DNA of 64,000 bases. Source: Hahellaceae bacterium. GTDB taxonomy: Bacteria; Pseudomonadota; Gammaproteobacteria; Pseudomonadales; Oleiphilaceae. The position numbers were made by a program, and so were the translations under genes. The notes beneath the pieces are model-generated. The model ran no database searches, was not told the origin of the DNA, and saw nothing but the letters and a program-made list of their open reading frames with translations. This document shows, piece after piece, positions 1 to 8,894 of the stretch (the first letter of the stretch is position 1; the number at the start of each line of letters is the position of its first letter). The stretch is taken from NCBI GenBank assembly GCA_016716085.1, contig JADJWY010000005.1, positions 642,041 to 706,040 of the forward strand, read 5' to 3'.

Positions 1-2
1 TT

Positions 3-1217
3 ACCCTTCGGTGTAATGATTTCCATTTGCTCGCCTGTCACGAAGCGATTTTTGACTTCAACCGTCAGCCAACCGCTTTTTGCATCGTAGCCCAATCCTT
101 CCCCGACAAACTGCTGATTCAGGTTCACCGAGGTGCCATCCTCATAGTTCTGATACTCACTGGGTACGTGGCGACGGTAAAAACCTTCGGTATAGCCCCG
201 GTTAGCCAGGTGTTCCAGCTCTGCCATCAGGTTCATGTTAAAGGGGCGGCCGGCGAGCGCATCATCAATAGCCTTTCGATAGACCTGAACGGTGCGGCCA
301 ACGTAATAATGAGACTTGGTGCGGCCTTCGATCTTGAGGGAGTGAATACCCATTTTTACCAGGCGCTCCACATGCTGAACGGCGCGAAGATCCTTCGAGT
401 TCATGATGTAGGTGCCATGCTCGTCTTCATAGGCGGGCATGTACTCGCCGGGTCGGGTCTTTTCCTGCAGTAACACGGCGATCTCGTCGTGTGTTTCAGG
501 GGCTTTAGGGCTGGCATGTGCTGGGTCAAATACACCGGAAACGCCCCCTGCATGAGCGGCGTCCAGCGTGGGAATCAGCTCGCCGGTCACGTTTTCCCTG
601 GCTTCATGTACGTTATATTGCCAGCGGCAGGAGTTGGTACATGCTCCCTGATTCGAATCGCGGTGCGTCATGTAGCCAGACAAAAGGCATCGGCCGGAAT
701 AAGCAATGCATAAGGCGCCATGAACAAACACCTCGAGCTCCATCTCCGGACACTCCTGGCGAATCTCTTCGATTTCATCCAGTGACAGTTCGCGTGAGAG
801 GATGACCCGAGAGATACCCTGCCGTTGCCAGAACTTAACCGTCGCATAGTTGACGGCATTCGCCTGAACGGAGAGGTGTACGACCTGGTCTGGCCAGGTT
901 TCGCGAACCATCATGATCAGTCCGGGGTCGGACATGATCAGGGCATCCGGCTTCATGGCAATGACCGGCTCCAGATCCTTGAGATAGGTACGCACCTTAT
1001 TGTTATGGGGCGAAAGATTGCTGGCGAGATAGAACTGTTTGCCCTGGTCGTGGGCTTCGCGGCAGGCTTCCGCGAGGACGTCCAGACGGTTGAACTCGTT
1101 GTTTCTCACACGAAGGCTATAGCGTGGTTGACCTGCGTAAACGGCGTCAGCCCCATAGGCAAAGGCATAACGCATGCTTTTCAGGGTGCCAGCGGGCGCC
1201 AGCAATTCAGTGGTCAT
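3..1217 (-). CDS. trhP: U32 family peptidase-like tRNA hydroxylation protein TrhP/YegQ, truncated at the window edge
   Basis: The minus-strand reading frame opens with ATG at 1217 and stays open for 405 codons until it runs off the left edge, so the last few dozen residues are missing (E. coli YegQ has about 450). The N-terminus (MTTELLAPAGTLKSMRYAFA) and the central block around GALCIAYSGRCLLS and GACTNSCRWQY are hallmarks of U32 'collagenase-like' proteins. In E. coli the YegQ/TrhP member takes part in 5-hydroxyuridine formation at the tRNA wobble position rather than in proteolysis. Its start overlaps the stop of the upstream gene by one base (TGATG), which points to translational coupling. 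Family assignment is firm; the TrhP rather than another U32 role is inferred from similarity. Confidence 0.88.
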   Translation of the reverse strand, partial: MTTELLAPAGTLKSMRYAFAYGADAVYAGQPRYSLRVRNNEFNRLDVLAEACREAHDQGKQFYLASNLSPHNNKVRTYLKDLEPVIAMKPDALIMSDPGLIMMVRETWPDQVVHLSVQANAVNYATVKFWQRQGISRVILSRELSLDEIEEIRQECPEMELEVFVHGALCIAYSGRCLLSGYMTHRDSNQGACTNSCRWQYNVHEARENVTGELIPTLDAAHAGGVSGVFDPAHASPKAPETHDEIAVLLQEKTRPGEYMPAYEDEHGTYIMNSKDLRAVQHVERLVKMGIHSLKIEGRTKSHYYVGRTVQVYRKAIDDALAGRPFNMNLMAELEHLANRGYTEGFYRRHVPSEYQNYEDGTSVNLNQQFVGEGLGYDAKSGWLTVEVKNRFVTGEQMEIITPKG

Positions 1218-2254
1218 CAGACCTCTCCTGCGTTAAACGAATCGATAGTCAGGCTTTCACTGAAACGGTAAGCCTGGGCATTCTCCTTGATCAGCTGTTG
1301 CAGGAGCGCCAAAATTACTGCGAAACTGCGCTCCACGCCGCTGTTGTGCGGCTTGAGTAGCCCCACGGTTTCGTCTTCGGGGGAATGATAGACCAAAGCA
1401 GGTCGGCGGACCGGATGAGCCCCCTTGAATAACGCTTGGCGAAGCTGAAAAAGTACTTTGAAACCATCTGCAGCTTCGGGAGGGGGGCCAAAGATCAGGC
1501 TGGCCCTCTGGCGAGCGGTACGTAAATCCTCATCACGATGGGTACCCAGCAGCAGTTCAATCTGATTCGCAACCAGAAGCGCTGTCCTGGCGCTTTGAGC
1601 GTTTTGTTGCTGTCCAACTTTGAGCAGATCAATCAGCACCTTATTAATGGGGGTGACGGCCGTGTTACTTTCACAATTTCCGGTACGTTCAAGCCAGGCC
1701 CAGACGCTGACGAAATCCAGGGTGCTGAGTGGTGGCCAGGTTTGCTCCAGGGCACTGGCTCGCGCATCGTAAAACGCACTGGCATCGAAATTCTGGCTCT
1801 CAAACCGGTGGGCCTGCTCACCTATAAAACGCGTGGCCAGTAATTGGCAGGCACCCGGTAAAGCCAGATTCAGTGCGAGATAAAGTTGCTGAAAAAATAC
1901 GCTTGCCGCGTGATAGGTACCCAATAATGAGGTGTCGTCAGGGGCGGCTGCCAGCTCGACAGCCAGTACTGCTCCCAGCGTCATATCGGCGTGTGTGGCG
2001 CGTTCCCGACGTGCAGCGTTGAAAGAACCGAATTGGCTTCGTACAGCATTCATCAGGCCCAGAGCCGCATCTGCCTTAAGGGAGAGCGTGAAGGATAGCG
2101 ATTTTCCGCTTCCAGGATCCTGCACCTCAAAGGGCTTATTCTGGAGATGGGCCTGGGCGGACGTCCATAGTTCAATGATCGCCCGGGTTTCCTCGGGGTC
2201 ACCTCGGGGAATCAGGTTATCCACCTGTAAAGAAAGGGTAAAGGGGCCGGACAT
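1217..2254 (-). CDS. Conserved hypothetical protein coupled to the U32 gene
   Basis: This 345-residue protein matches no family I recognise. I chose the start at 2254 (MSGPFTLSLQ) because AGGAA lies about 8 bases upstream; a longer frame back to 2347 has no comparable site. It looks soluble, with no signal peptide or membrane segment and several Ala/Leu-rich helices in the middle. The C-terminal third contains FGPPPEAADGFKVLFQLR and a VYHSPEDETVGLLKPH stretch. Its stop codon overlaps the trhP start, so the two are probably co-translated. The pairing is the only functional clue: a role alongside U32-dependent RNA modification or an unrelated housekeeping job are equally open. Confidence 0.72.
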   Translation of the reverse strand: MSGPFTLSLQVDNLIPRGDPEETRAIIELWTSAQAHLQNKPFEVQDPGSGKSLSFTLSLKADAALGLMNAVRSQFGSFNAARRERATHADMTLGAVLAVELAAAPDDTSLLGTYHAASVFFQQLYLALNLALPGACQLLATRFIGEQAHRFESQNFDASAFYDARASALEQTWPPLSTLDFVSVWAWLERTGNCESNTAVTPINKVLIDLLKVGQQQNAQSARTALLVANQIELLLGTHRDEDLRTARQRASLIFGPPPEAADGFKVLFQLRQALFKGAHPVRRPALVYHSPEDETVGLLKPHNSGVERSFAVILALLQQLIKENAQAYRFSESLTIDSFNAGEV

Positions 2255-2407
2255 GCGCTTTTCCTGAATAGATTGACTGCCCGTTATCATAACGCGAAGG
2301 GCTGGTAAGGTCTTCTCGAATTGATTGTTGGGCAATGGTCCGCACATTGATTTGTCAACACGCCGTGCTATCGTAGGTCAATTATAACAAGCATGGAGTC
2401 ATGTCAC

Positions 2408-4141
2408 ATGAGTAAGGTAAGTCGTCGCCAGTTTTTGCGATTGTCTATGATGGGCGTGGGGGCTGCGGTAGTGTCCGGGGGCCTGCAGGGGTGCTTACTG
2501 AACTCGGGTGATGCCGTTCCGATTCGCTACGATCATGGCGTGGCCAGCGGTGATCCGCTCAGTGATCGCGTTATCATCTGGACGCGGGTGACCCCGGAAG
2601 GTGATCCGGGTGCCGGCGTCTGGGTCAATTGGGAGGTTGCCCGTGATGCCGGGTTTACTGACCTGACTCACACGGGGTACACCACCACCAATTCGAGTCG
2701 CGATTACACGGTTAAAGTCGATGTCGTAAACCTTGAGCCTGATACGACCTATTATTATCGCTTTATCGCCAGTGGCCACCGATCTCCGGTCGGGCAGATG
2801 AAAACCCTGCCGGAAGGGGACGTCGATCAGGTTCGTATGGCGGTGTTTTCCTGCGCAAACTATCCGGCCGGCTTATTCCATGTGTATGGTGCGGCAGCAG
2901 CACGTGACGACCTGGATGTCGTCGTACATTTGGGCGATTATCTCTATGAATACGGTATGGGAGGGTATGCGACTGAAGACGCTGAAGCCATCGGACGGGC
3001 CTTGCCTTCAGACAATGCCTCAGAGCTGCTGACCCTGGCAGACTATCGTAAACGTTACGCACTCTATCACACGGACACCAATCTGCAGGCTCTGCATCAG
3101 AAAGTCCCCTTCATCGCCGTGTGGGATGATCATGAGGTGGCTAATGATACCTGGCGTGAGGGAGCCCAGAACCACAACGACGGCGAAGGCGAATTCGATG
3201 AACGTAAAATGCAGGCGTTGCAGGCCTATTTCGAATGGATGCCGATTCGCCCTGCCAGTGAAAGTGACGAACAGACCATCTACCGCAGTTTCCATTTTGG
3301 CAGTCTGTTGAGTTTACATATGATGGATACCCGCGTGATCGCACGCGATGAGCAGTTGCTTTATTCCAGCTACATTTCTGGTAATACCTTTAACCAGGAT
3401 AATTTTGAGGCGGATGTGACCAGCGCCTCCCGGACGCTGGTTGGTGCGGAGCAGTATCTTTGGCTGAACAATGCCCTGGCCAGCTCCACGGCTACCTGGC
3501 AGGTTTTGGGTCAGCAAGTGCTGATGGCGAGGATTGATCTGCCCGCCGAGCTGGTCACGCAGTTTGAAGATCCTGATCCGGCCACGATTTTTCCTGCCTT
3601 TATTGAGCTGTATGGTATCAAGCAGCGGATTATTGATGGTGATAACACGGTAACCGATCAGGAACGTGAGCGCGTCGAAAATGTCGTTCCCTACAACCTG
3701 GACTCCTGGGATGGTTATGAGGCTGAACGGGATGCGATTCTGGACCGTGTACGCGATCTGGATCTCAATCTGGTGGTTCTGGCGGGTGATACGCATAACG
3801 CCTGGGCCAGCAATTTGACGGATTCGAGTGACAACATCGTAGGGGTCGAGTTTGCGACACCTTCGGTTTCTTCACCGGGGCTTGAGGAATATCTCTCGTT
3901 GTCCGAGGGCATTGTTGGTGCGACGGAGGGTATTTTGACCACACTGGTTGATGATCTGGAATATATCAACGTCAACCAACGCGGCTATATGGTGGTGACC
4001 TTTACACCTGAAGCGGCTCAGGCAGATTGGTATTTTGCCGAAAGTGTTAAGACGCAGACCTATACTGAGTTGACCAGTCGCAATCGAAGCTATAAGACGC
4101 TGCCGGGTTCTGGGAATCGCTCATTAATTTCCGTGAGTTGA
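2408..4141 (+). CDS. phoD: PhoD-family alkaline phosphatase/phosphodiesterase, Tat-exported lipoprotein
   Basis: This 577-residue protein belongs to the PhoD metallophosphoesterase family, which hydrolyses phosphomono- and diesters with a Ca/Fe centre. The N-terminus carries a twin-arginine signal (SRRQFLRL, residues 5-12) followed by a lipobox-like LQGC with Cys29, suggesting folded export and membrane anchoring. Family motifs are in order: GVASGDPLSDRVIIWTRV near the start, HLGDYLYEYG, WDDHEVANDTW and, late in the protein, VLAGDTHNAW. The start at 2408 is preceded by GGAG; an ATG 15 bases earlier is less well placed. No Pho-box was found by eye. The cis/trans isomerase gene follows after 10 bases, so the two may share a transcript. 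Confidence 0.9.
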   Translation: MSKVSRRQFLRLSMMGVGAAVVSGGLQGCLLNSGDAVPIRYDHGVASGDPLSDRVIIWTRVTPEGDPGAGVWVNWEVARDAGFTDLTHTGYTTTNSSRDYTVKVDVVNLEPDTTYYYRFIASGHRSPVGQMKTLPEGDVDQVRMAVFSCANYPAGLFHVYGAAAARDDLDVVVHLGDYLYEYGMGGYATEDAEAIGRALPSDNASELLTLADYRKRYALYHTDTNLQALHQKVPFIAVWDDHEVANDTWREGAQNHNDGEGEFDERKMQALQAYFEWMPIRPASESDEQTIYRSFHFGSLLSLHMMDTRVIARDEQLLYSSYISGNTFNQDNFEADVTSASRTLVGAEQYLWLNNALASSTATWQVLGQQVLMARIDLPAELVTQFEDPDPATIFPAFIELYGIKQRIIDGDNTVTDQERERVENVVPYNLDSWDGYEAERDAILDRVRDLDLNLVVLAGDTHNAWASNLTDSSDNIVGVEFATPSVSSPGLEEYLSLSEGIVGATEGILTTLVDDLEYINVNQRGYMVVTFTPEAAQADWYFAESVKTQTYTELTSRNRSYKTLPGSGNRSLISVS

Positions 4142-4151
4142 AGGGGGGGGT

Positions 4152-6545
4152 ATGCCGCTGCGGATTAGGAGTGTTCTGCTTGGGTTGCTGGTCATGCTGG
4201 CGGGATGTGCCTATTGGCAAACGCATCAGTTGGACGAGCGATATGGAAAACCGGATCCTCAGCATTTTGACCACGTGCCAGCAGCCTCCCCGAGAGGCCG
4301 CGAGTCAGGGAATGCGGAGAAATGGACCGCAGCTAAACAGGTGCTTGAAACCCGGTGTGCAGTCTGTCACGGCTGTTACGACTCGCCCTGCCAGCTCAAT
4401 CTGACTGCGCGAGAAGGTGTAACACGGGGAGCGACGCAGGATCGGGTGTACGATGGGGGACGCCTGTTGGCCGCCCGAATGACGAGACTGTTTGAAGATG
4501 GCCAATCTACCGCAGATTGGCGAAAGAAGGGCTTTTACCCGGTATTGAATGAGCGCCAGCAAAGTGACGAAGCCAATCTTGAGGGCAGCCTGCTGGTAAA
4601 GATGCTGCGTCTCAAGCACGCACACCCTGGGCCCACAGAAGGACCCGTCTCTGAAACCCTGTCGTTAGGTGTGGATGCCGTGCATCAGTGCCCGACACTG
4701 GAGTCGTTTAAGTCCTACTCACGCAAGTTTCCTGAGGGGGGCATGCCTTATGGTTTGCCTGCGCTGACAGCGACAGAGGAGCAGGCCCTGATTGACTGGG
4801 TTAAAGCGGGCGCGCCCCACGAGGCTGAGCCTGATCTGGAAGCCGCACTGCAGCAGCAAATTGACCAGTGGGAAGTATTTTTTAATCAGGACAGTCTCAA
4901 GGCTCAACTGAGTAGCCGATACATGTTTGAACATTTGTATCTGGCACATCTCTATTTTCCGCAGGTGGAGGCGTCGGACGCTGGGAGAGATAGGCCAACA
5001 TTCTTCAAACTCGTGCGTTCAGCGTCTGCTCCCGGACAACCACTTGAGCGCATCGCGACACGTCGTCCCTTTGATGATCCCGGCGTTTCCCGGGTTTACT
5101 ATCGGCTAGTCCGCGATACTTCTGCCGTTCTGGTAAAAACGCACATGCCCTATGCCTTGGATGATGCTCGTCTGAAGCGCTGGAAAAAGGCCTTTCATGA
5201 TGCGTCTTATACCGTTACATCCTTGCCGGGATATGCACCTGAAACCGCTTCGAATCCCTTCGTGACCTTTGAAGCGCTGCCTCAGGTGGCCCGTTACCGT
5301 TTCATGCTGGAAGAAGCACACTACACCATTTCCGGTTTTATCAAAGGTCCGGTCTGCCGGGGGCAGATTGCGCTGAATGTCATCAATGATTATTTCTGGG
5401 TGGCCTTTGTCGACCCGCGTTTTGCCTCGCTCGCGGAAGATGCCGGATTTCTCGCGAAAACCCGCAATAGTCTTAATTTGCCTGCGGAGGACGAGAGTAA
5501 TGCGGGTCTGTTGTCCTGGCGAAAATACGCCAAGATGGAACAGGACTTCCTGAAAGAAAAGATCAAGGCGCTGCAATATGTCGCTCAGAATGAGCCGTTC
5601 TCACTTGGTTATCTGTGGAACGGTGACGGTAAAAACCAGAATGCCAGCCTGACCATTTTTCGACATCTCGACAGTGCCACGGTGGTCAAAGGCCTTGTCG
5701 GAGAAAAACCGCAAACCGCCTGGATCGTCAGCTACCCCTTATTAGAGCGTATTCATTACCTGCTGGTTGCGGGCTTTGATGTGTATGGCAATGTGGGGCA
5801 CCAGTTGAGTACACGCCTTTATATGGACTTTTTACGGATGGAGGGTGAGTTTAATTTTCTCGCGTTGCTGCCCCCCGGTTCAAGGATAGCGGTCCGTGAT
5901 GCCTGGTACCGCGATGCCAGTGAAGATGTAAAGGCCTATATCTATGGCCCTCACTCCAAGCTGGATGTGAATACGTCGCTCACGTACACGACGGATAAGC
6001 CGCTTGATGAGCTTTATGGGATGTGGAAAAAGTATTTCACCCCGTTGCAACCGAAGGGAATCTCGCTGGAGGACGTTGATGAGGATGAGCGTCTACTGCT
6101 GAAAAAACTTAACGAATTGGTTGGTGGCGCGACGACTTTGTTCCCGGAGACGAGTGTGTTGACGGTCGTTGAAAACAGGGGTGGGTATGAAAAGAGACAA
6201 TGGTTCACTTTGCTTCGCCATCGGAGTTACACCAACATCGCCCAGATATTCCGGGAGGAAACGCGGCATCGGCCGGAAGAGGACCGTCTGATGGTGCTGC
6301 CGGGTTGGGTCGGCGCTTACCCTAACGTCATCTTCGAGGTCGAGCGTGCCAGGTTACCCGAATTTGTCCAGGCGGCGCGCCTGATGGAGACGGAGGAGAG
6401 CTATCGCCGGTTGTTGGATCAGTTTGGTGTGCGCAGAACGGCTCCGACTTTCTGGGGTGTGAGTGACCACTTGCATCAGGCGTTTCTGGCGGCTGACCCG
6501 ATCCAGAGCGGATTGCTGGATTACAACCGCCTGGAAAATCGCTAG
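4152..6545 (+). CDS. cti: Fatty acid cis/trans isomerase (heme-binding, periplasmic)
   Basis: The 797-residue product matches the Cti family, which converts cis to trans double bonds of membrane phospholipid acyl chains in the periplasm as a rapid response to solvents, heat and other membrane stress. A hydrophobic N-terminus ends in LAGC (Cys19), which reads as a lipoprotein signal. A c-type heme motif CAVCH lies at residues 69-73, as expected of a cytochrome-like isomerase. Length fits the family. The start follows a run of eight G residues (4143-4150) that acts as an unusually close ribosome-binding site. Sequence further down (GFIKGPVCRGQIALNVI) is also typical. It joins several lipid-modifying genes in this window. 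Confidence 0.9.
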   Translation: MPLRIRSVLLGLLVMLAGCAYWQTHQLDERYGKPDPQHFDHVPAASPRGRESGNAEKWTAAKQVLETRCAVCHGCYDSPCQLNLTAREGVTRGATQDRVYDGGRLLAARMTRLFEDGQSTADWRKKGFYPVLNERQQSDEANLEGSLLVKMLRLKHAHPGPTEGPVSETLSLGVDAVHQCPTLESFKSYSRKFPEGGMPYGLPALTATEEQALIDWVKAGAPHEAEPDLEAALQQQIDQWEVFFNQDSLKAQLSSRYMFEHLYLAHLYFPQVEASDAGRDRPTFFKLVRSASAPGQPLERIATRRPFDDPGVSRVYYRLVRDTSAVLVKTHMPYALDDARLKRWKKAFHDASYTVTSLPGYAPETASNPFVTFEALPQVARYRFMLEEAHYTISGFIKGPVCRGQIALNVINDYFWVAFVDPRFASLAEDAGFLAKTRNSLNLPAEDESNAGLLSWRKYAKMEQDFLKEKIKALQYVAQNEPFSLGYLWNGDGKNQNASLTIFRHLDSATVVKGLVGEKPQTAWIVSYPLLERIHYLLVAGFDVYGNVGHQLSTRLYMDFLRMEGEFNFLALLPPGSRIAVRDAWYRDASEDVKAYIYGPHSKLDVNTSLTYTTDKPLDELYGMWKKYFTPLQPKGISLEDVDEDERLLLKKLNELVGGATTLFPETSVLTVVENRGGYEKRQWFTLLRHRSYTNIAQIFREETRHRPEEDRLMVLPGWVGAYPNVIFEVERARLPEFVQAARLMETEESYRRLLDQFGVRRTAPTFWGVSDHLHQAFLAADPIQSGLLDYNRLENR

Positions 6546-6566
6546 GACTGGCCGCTCGTTATCCGA

Positions 6567-8786
6567 TCAGTGTACGGTCTTTCGGTTGATGGCAGGGCCG
6601 TGTTGCTGGTTCTGGTAAAGCCCGCCGTAGCCATGGGGCAGGGTGACCATGCCTCGTCTGACCGAGTCATCAATTTCCACCGAGACGGTAATGGCCCCAC
6701 GCTTTGAGGTCACCCGAACGTTTTCGCCATCGGCTACGCTGAGTTGACTCGCATCCTCCGGATGCATGCGCAGTGCGCCTTCCTTATCCACCTTGCGCCA
6801 GGCCGGATCCCGGTAGATCTGGTTAGCGTTATAGGCACGCCGTTCGCCTGCCATGAGAATAAATGGCGCATCTTCATTCGCCGGGGATGGCTCGTCATTC
6901 AGGTGACCCATTTCGTCGATCAGCGTGTCGATGGCCAAATGAATTTTGCCATCCTTGTTGCGAATGAAGGACCAGACATCCTGCATCTCATGCTGACTGA
7001 TCAAGGTACCGGAATGGCGCGTCAGAATGGCGTTAAACAGATTTGCAGCAAGGGTAAAGCGATTGCCGGTGAAACCGACCCGTCTGACGGCCTTCTCATG
7101 CTTCGAGACGTAATCAATGCACAAGGGTAACAAAACGGCACCGGCTGCGGCGCCTTCTGGTAGGTGAGGCCCCAGTGTTCGATAGAGAATTGAAGGTGCG
7201 TAACGTACCCAATCAGATTTGAGTTTCAAACGACCGATCAAGGCCGCGAGATAGAGATTGTGCGCCGTTGCATTCGGCTCGAAGCGGGCAATATTTTCCA
7301 GAATGGGAAAGTGCGAGGGGATTTCTCCCATTTTTTCCAGCAGGCGGGTGTAAATTTCAGGTTCAGGCAGGGAATCCCCCATTGGCGAAAGGATCGGGCG
7401 TCGCAGGTGAAAGAAGTTTGTAGGGAATTCCAGGTTAAAGCCGGTGGCCTCCCACTTCTCGAACTGAGAGGCGGCTGGCAGAACATAATGGGCCAGACGT
7501 GCAGTCTCACTCAGGGTCACATCCACCACGACCAGCAGGTCGAGTTTCCCAAATGCGCGCGCATAGGCTGTTGAGTCTGCATAGGTCATCACCGGATTGC
7601 AGCTATCCACCCAGACTGCCCTGAGCCGGTCTTCGCCAGGGTGCTCGATTTCATCGGGCAGAATATTGGGCGGATAGAGGCCTGAAATCGGAAACATACG
7701 GTGATGCGCCGTTAACTTGACCTTACGCTTGGCGGAAGGGCGCTCATCCGAGTGGCTGATCAGTGGAATCAGGAAGGCATGCAGGTTATTGCCGCCGATC
7801 TTTCCAAAGTGTCCTGTGACCAGATAAAGCAGTTTTTCCAGATAGGCATTTAGCCTGGTGTGAAGCGTTTGCTGGATGCCCAGGTCAATGCGCACACAAC
7901 CGCGTTTGGCTCCGGCAAAGCCTCTGGCCACTTCGCGGACGTGTGCCTCATCGAGGTCGCAGCGTGCGACGTAATCTGCCACCGGGACTGCCCGTAAAAT
8001 CGGTTCGAGCGATTCAAAGCCTGTGCAATGGGTTTTCAGGAATTCGACATTATGCAGTCCTTCCTGAACCAGGATAGCCAGGAGCGCGGTCATCAGATAG
8101 GCATCGGTACCCGGTTTAACCTGCAGATGAATGTCCGCCATTTTCGCTGTTTCCGTGCGGCGGGGATCGATCACCACCATGGTGCGGGCTGGATCATTCT
8201 TAATATGCTTGAGTGTATCCCGCGCGTTAGGTATACCATGCGACTGGTAGGGGTTGCAGCCGATAAACAAAACATAGTCAGCATGTTCGACATCCTCTGT
8301 CGTGTGACATCGCTGGTCTCCGAACAAGCGGCCATTCACCCAGAAATCCTGGGTCTTCTCCTGGGCCAGCGCAGAGTAAGCAAAACGGCTGCCCATGGCG
8401 TGACGCAGCTGCTGTCCGTAGGCGCCTCCCAGATGGTTGCCCTGTCCACCGCCGCCCACGAAGGCAAAGGCATCACCACCGTGTTGAGCGCGAATCGATT
8501 TAAGCTGTTTGGCGATCTCCGTCAGAGCCTGGTCCCAGCTGATCGGGCTGAACGTGCCGTCTGACTGGCGTTTCAGCGGGGTCTGCAAGCGTTCAGCATG
8601 GTGCTGATAGTGATTCAGGCGCGCCGCTTTCTGGCATATATAGCCTTGCGTCATCGGGTGTTCCGGATCACCCTTGATGCGCACAAATTCTCCTGATACC
8701 GAAGTGGTAATGGAAATTCCGCAGTTACGCGAACACAAAATGCATGCGCTGGGATGGGTTTGGGCGTCTGAATCGGGCTTTGACAT
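6567..8786 (-). CDS. Molybdopterin-dependent oxidoreductase, formate dehydrogenase/nitrate reductase superfamily
   Basis: A 739-residue single-subunit member of the DMSO-reductase superfamily. Four cysteines for a [4Fe-4S] cluster are in the usual N-terminal pattern (Cys15, Cys18, Cys22, Cys51). They are followed by typical Mo-bis-MGD domains, including YVLFIGCNPYQSHGIPNAR, VVIDPRRTETAKMADIHLQV and a C-terminal dinucleotide-binding domain ending with LPHGYGGLYQNQ. There is no Tat signal, so it is probably cytoplasmic. No electron-transfer subunit or cofactor gene is adjacent; the next gene upstream encodes a PfkB kinase. Substrate cannot be read from the sequence; many orphan relatives are annotated simply as molybdopterin oxidoreductases. 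Confidence 0.85.
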   Translation of the reverse strand: MSKPDSDAQTHPSACILCSRNCGISITTSVSGEFVRIKGDPEHPMTQGYICQKAARLNHYQHHAERLQTPLKRQSDGTFSPISWDQALTEIAKQLKSIRAQHGGDAFAFVGGGGQGNHLGGAYGQQLRHAMGSRFAYSALAQEKTQDFWVNGRLFGDQRCHTTEDVEHADYVLFIGCNPYQSHGIPNARDTLKHIKNDPARTMVVIDPRRTETAKMADIHLQVKPGTDAYLMTALLAILVQEGLHNVEFLKTHCTGFESLEPILRAVPVADYVARCDLDEAHVREVARGFAGAKRGCVRIDLGIQQTLHTRLNAYLEKLLYLVTGHFGKIGGNNLHAFLIPLISHSDERPSAKRKVKLTAHHRMFPISGLYPPNILPDEIEHPGEDRLRAVWVDSCNPVMTYADSTAYARAFGKLDLLVVVDVTLSETARLAHYVLPAASQFEKWEATGFNLEFPTNFFHLRRPILSPMGDSLPEPEIYTRLLEKMGEIPSHFPILENIARFEPNATAHNLYLAALIGRLKLKSDWVRYAPSILYRTLGPHLPEGAAAGAVLLPLCIDYVSKHEKAVRRVGFTGNRFTLAANLFNAILTRHSGTLISQHEMQDVWSFIRNKDGKIHLAIDTLIDEMGHLNDEPSPANEDAPFILMAGERRAYNANQIYRDPAWRKVDKEGALRMHPEDASQLSVADGENVRVTSKRGAITVSVEIDDSVRRGMVTLPHGYGGLYQNQQHGPAINRKTVH

Positions 8787-8816
8787 TTTTGACCTGCTGC
8801 GACGGTAAAGGGCTTG

Positions 8817-8846
8817 GCTCGCCTGAAAGGTCTAAACTAGGCGAGC
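8817..8846 (-). terminator. Hairpin downstream of the PfkB gene
   Basis: The arms GCTCGCCT (8817-8824) and AGGCGAGC (8839-8846) form a perfect 8-bp stem with a 14-base loop. It lies between the end of the PfkB gene and the start of the molybdopterin oxidoreductase on the same strand. There is no T-tract, so it may be a processing site or an operator instead of a terminator. Confidence 0.35.
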
Positions 8847-8894
8847 ACTGCTCAGGAATCAATTCACTTTACCTTGTTCCAGGTTTAGCCCAGC

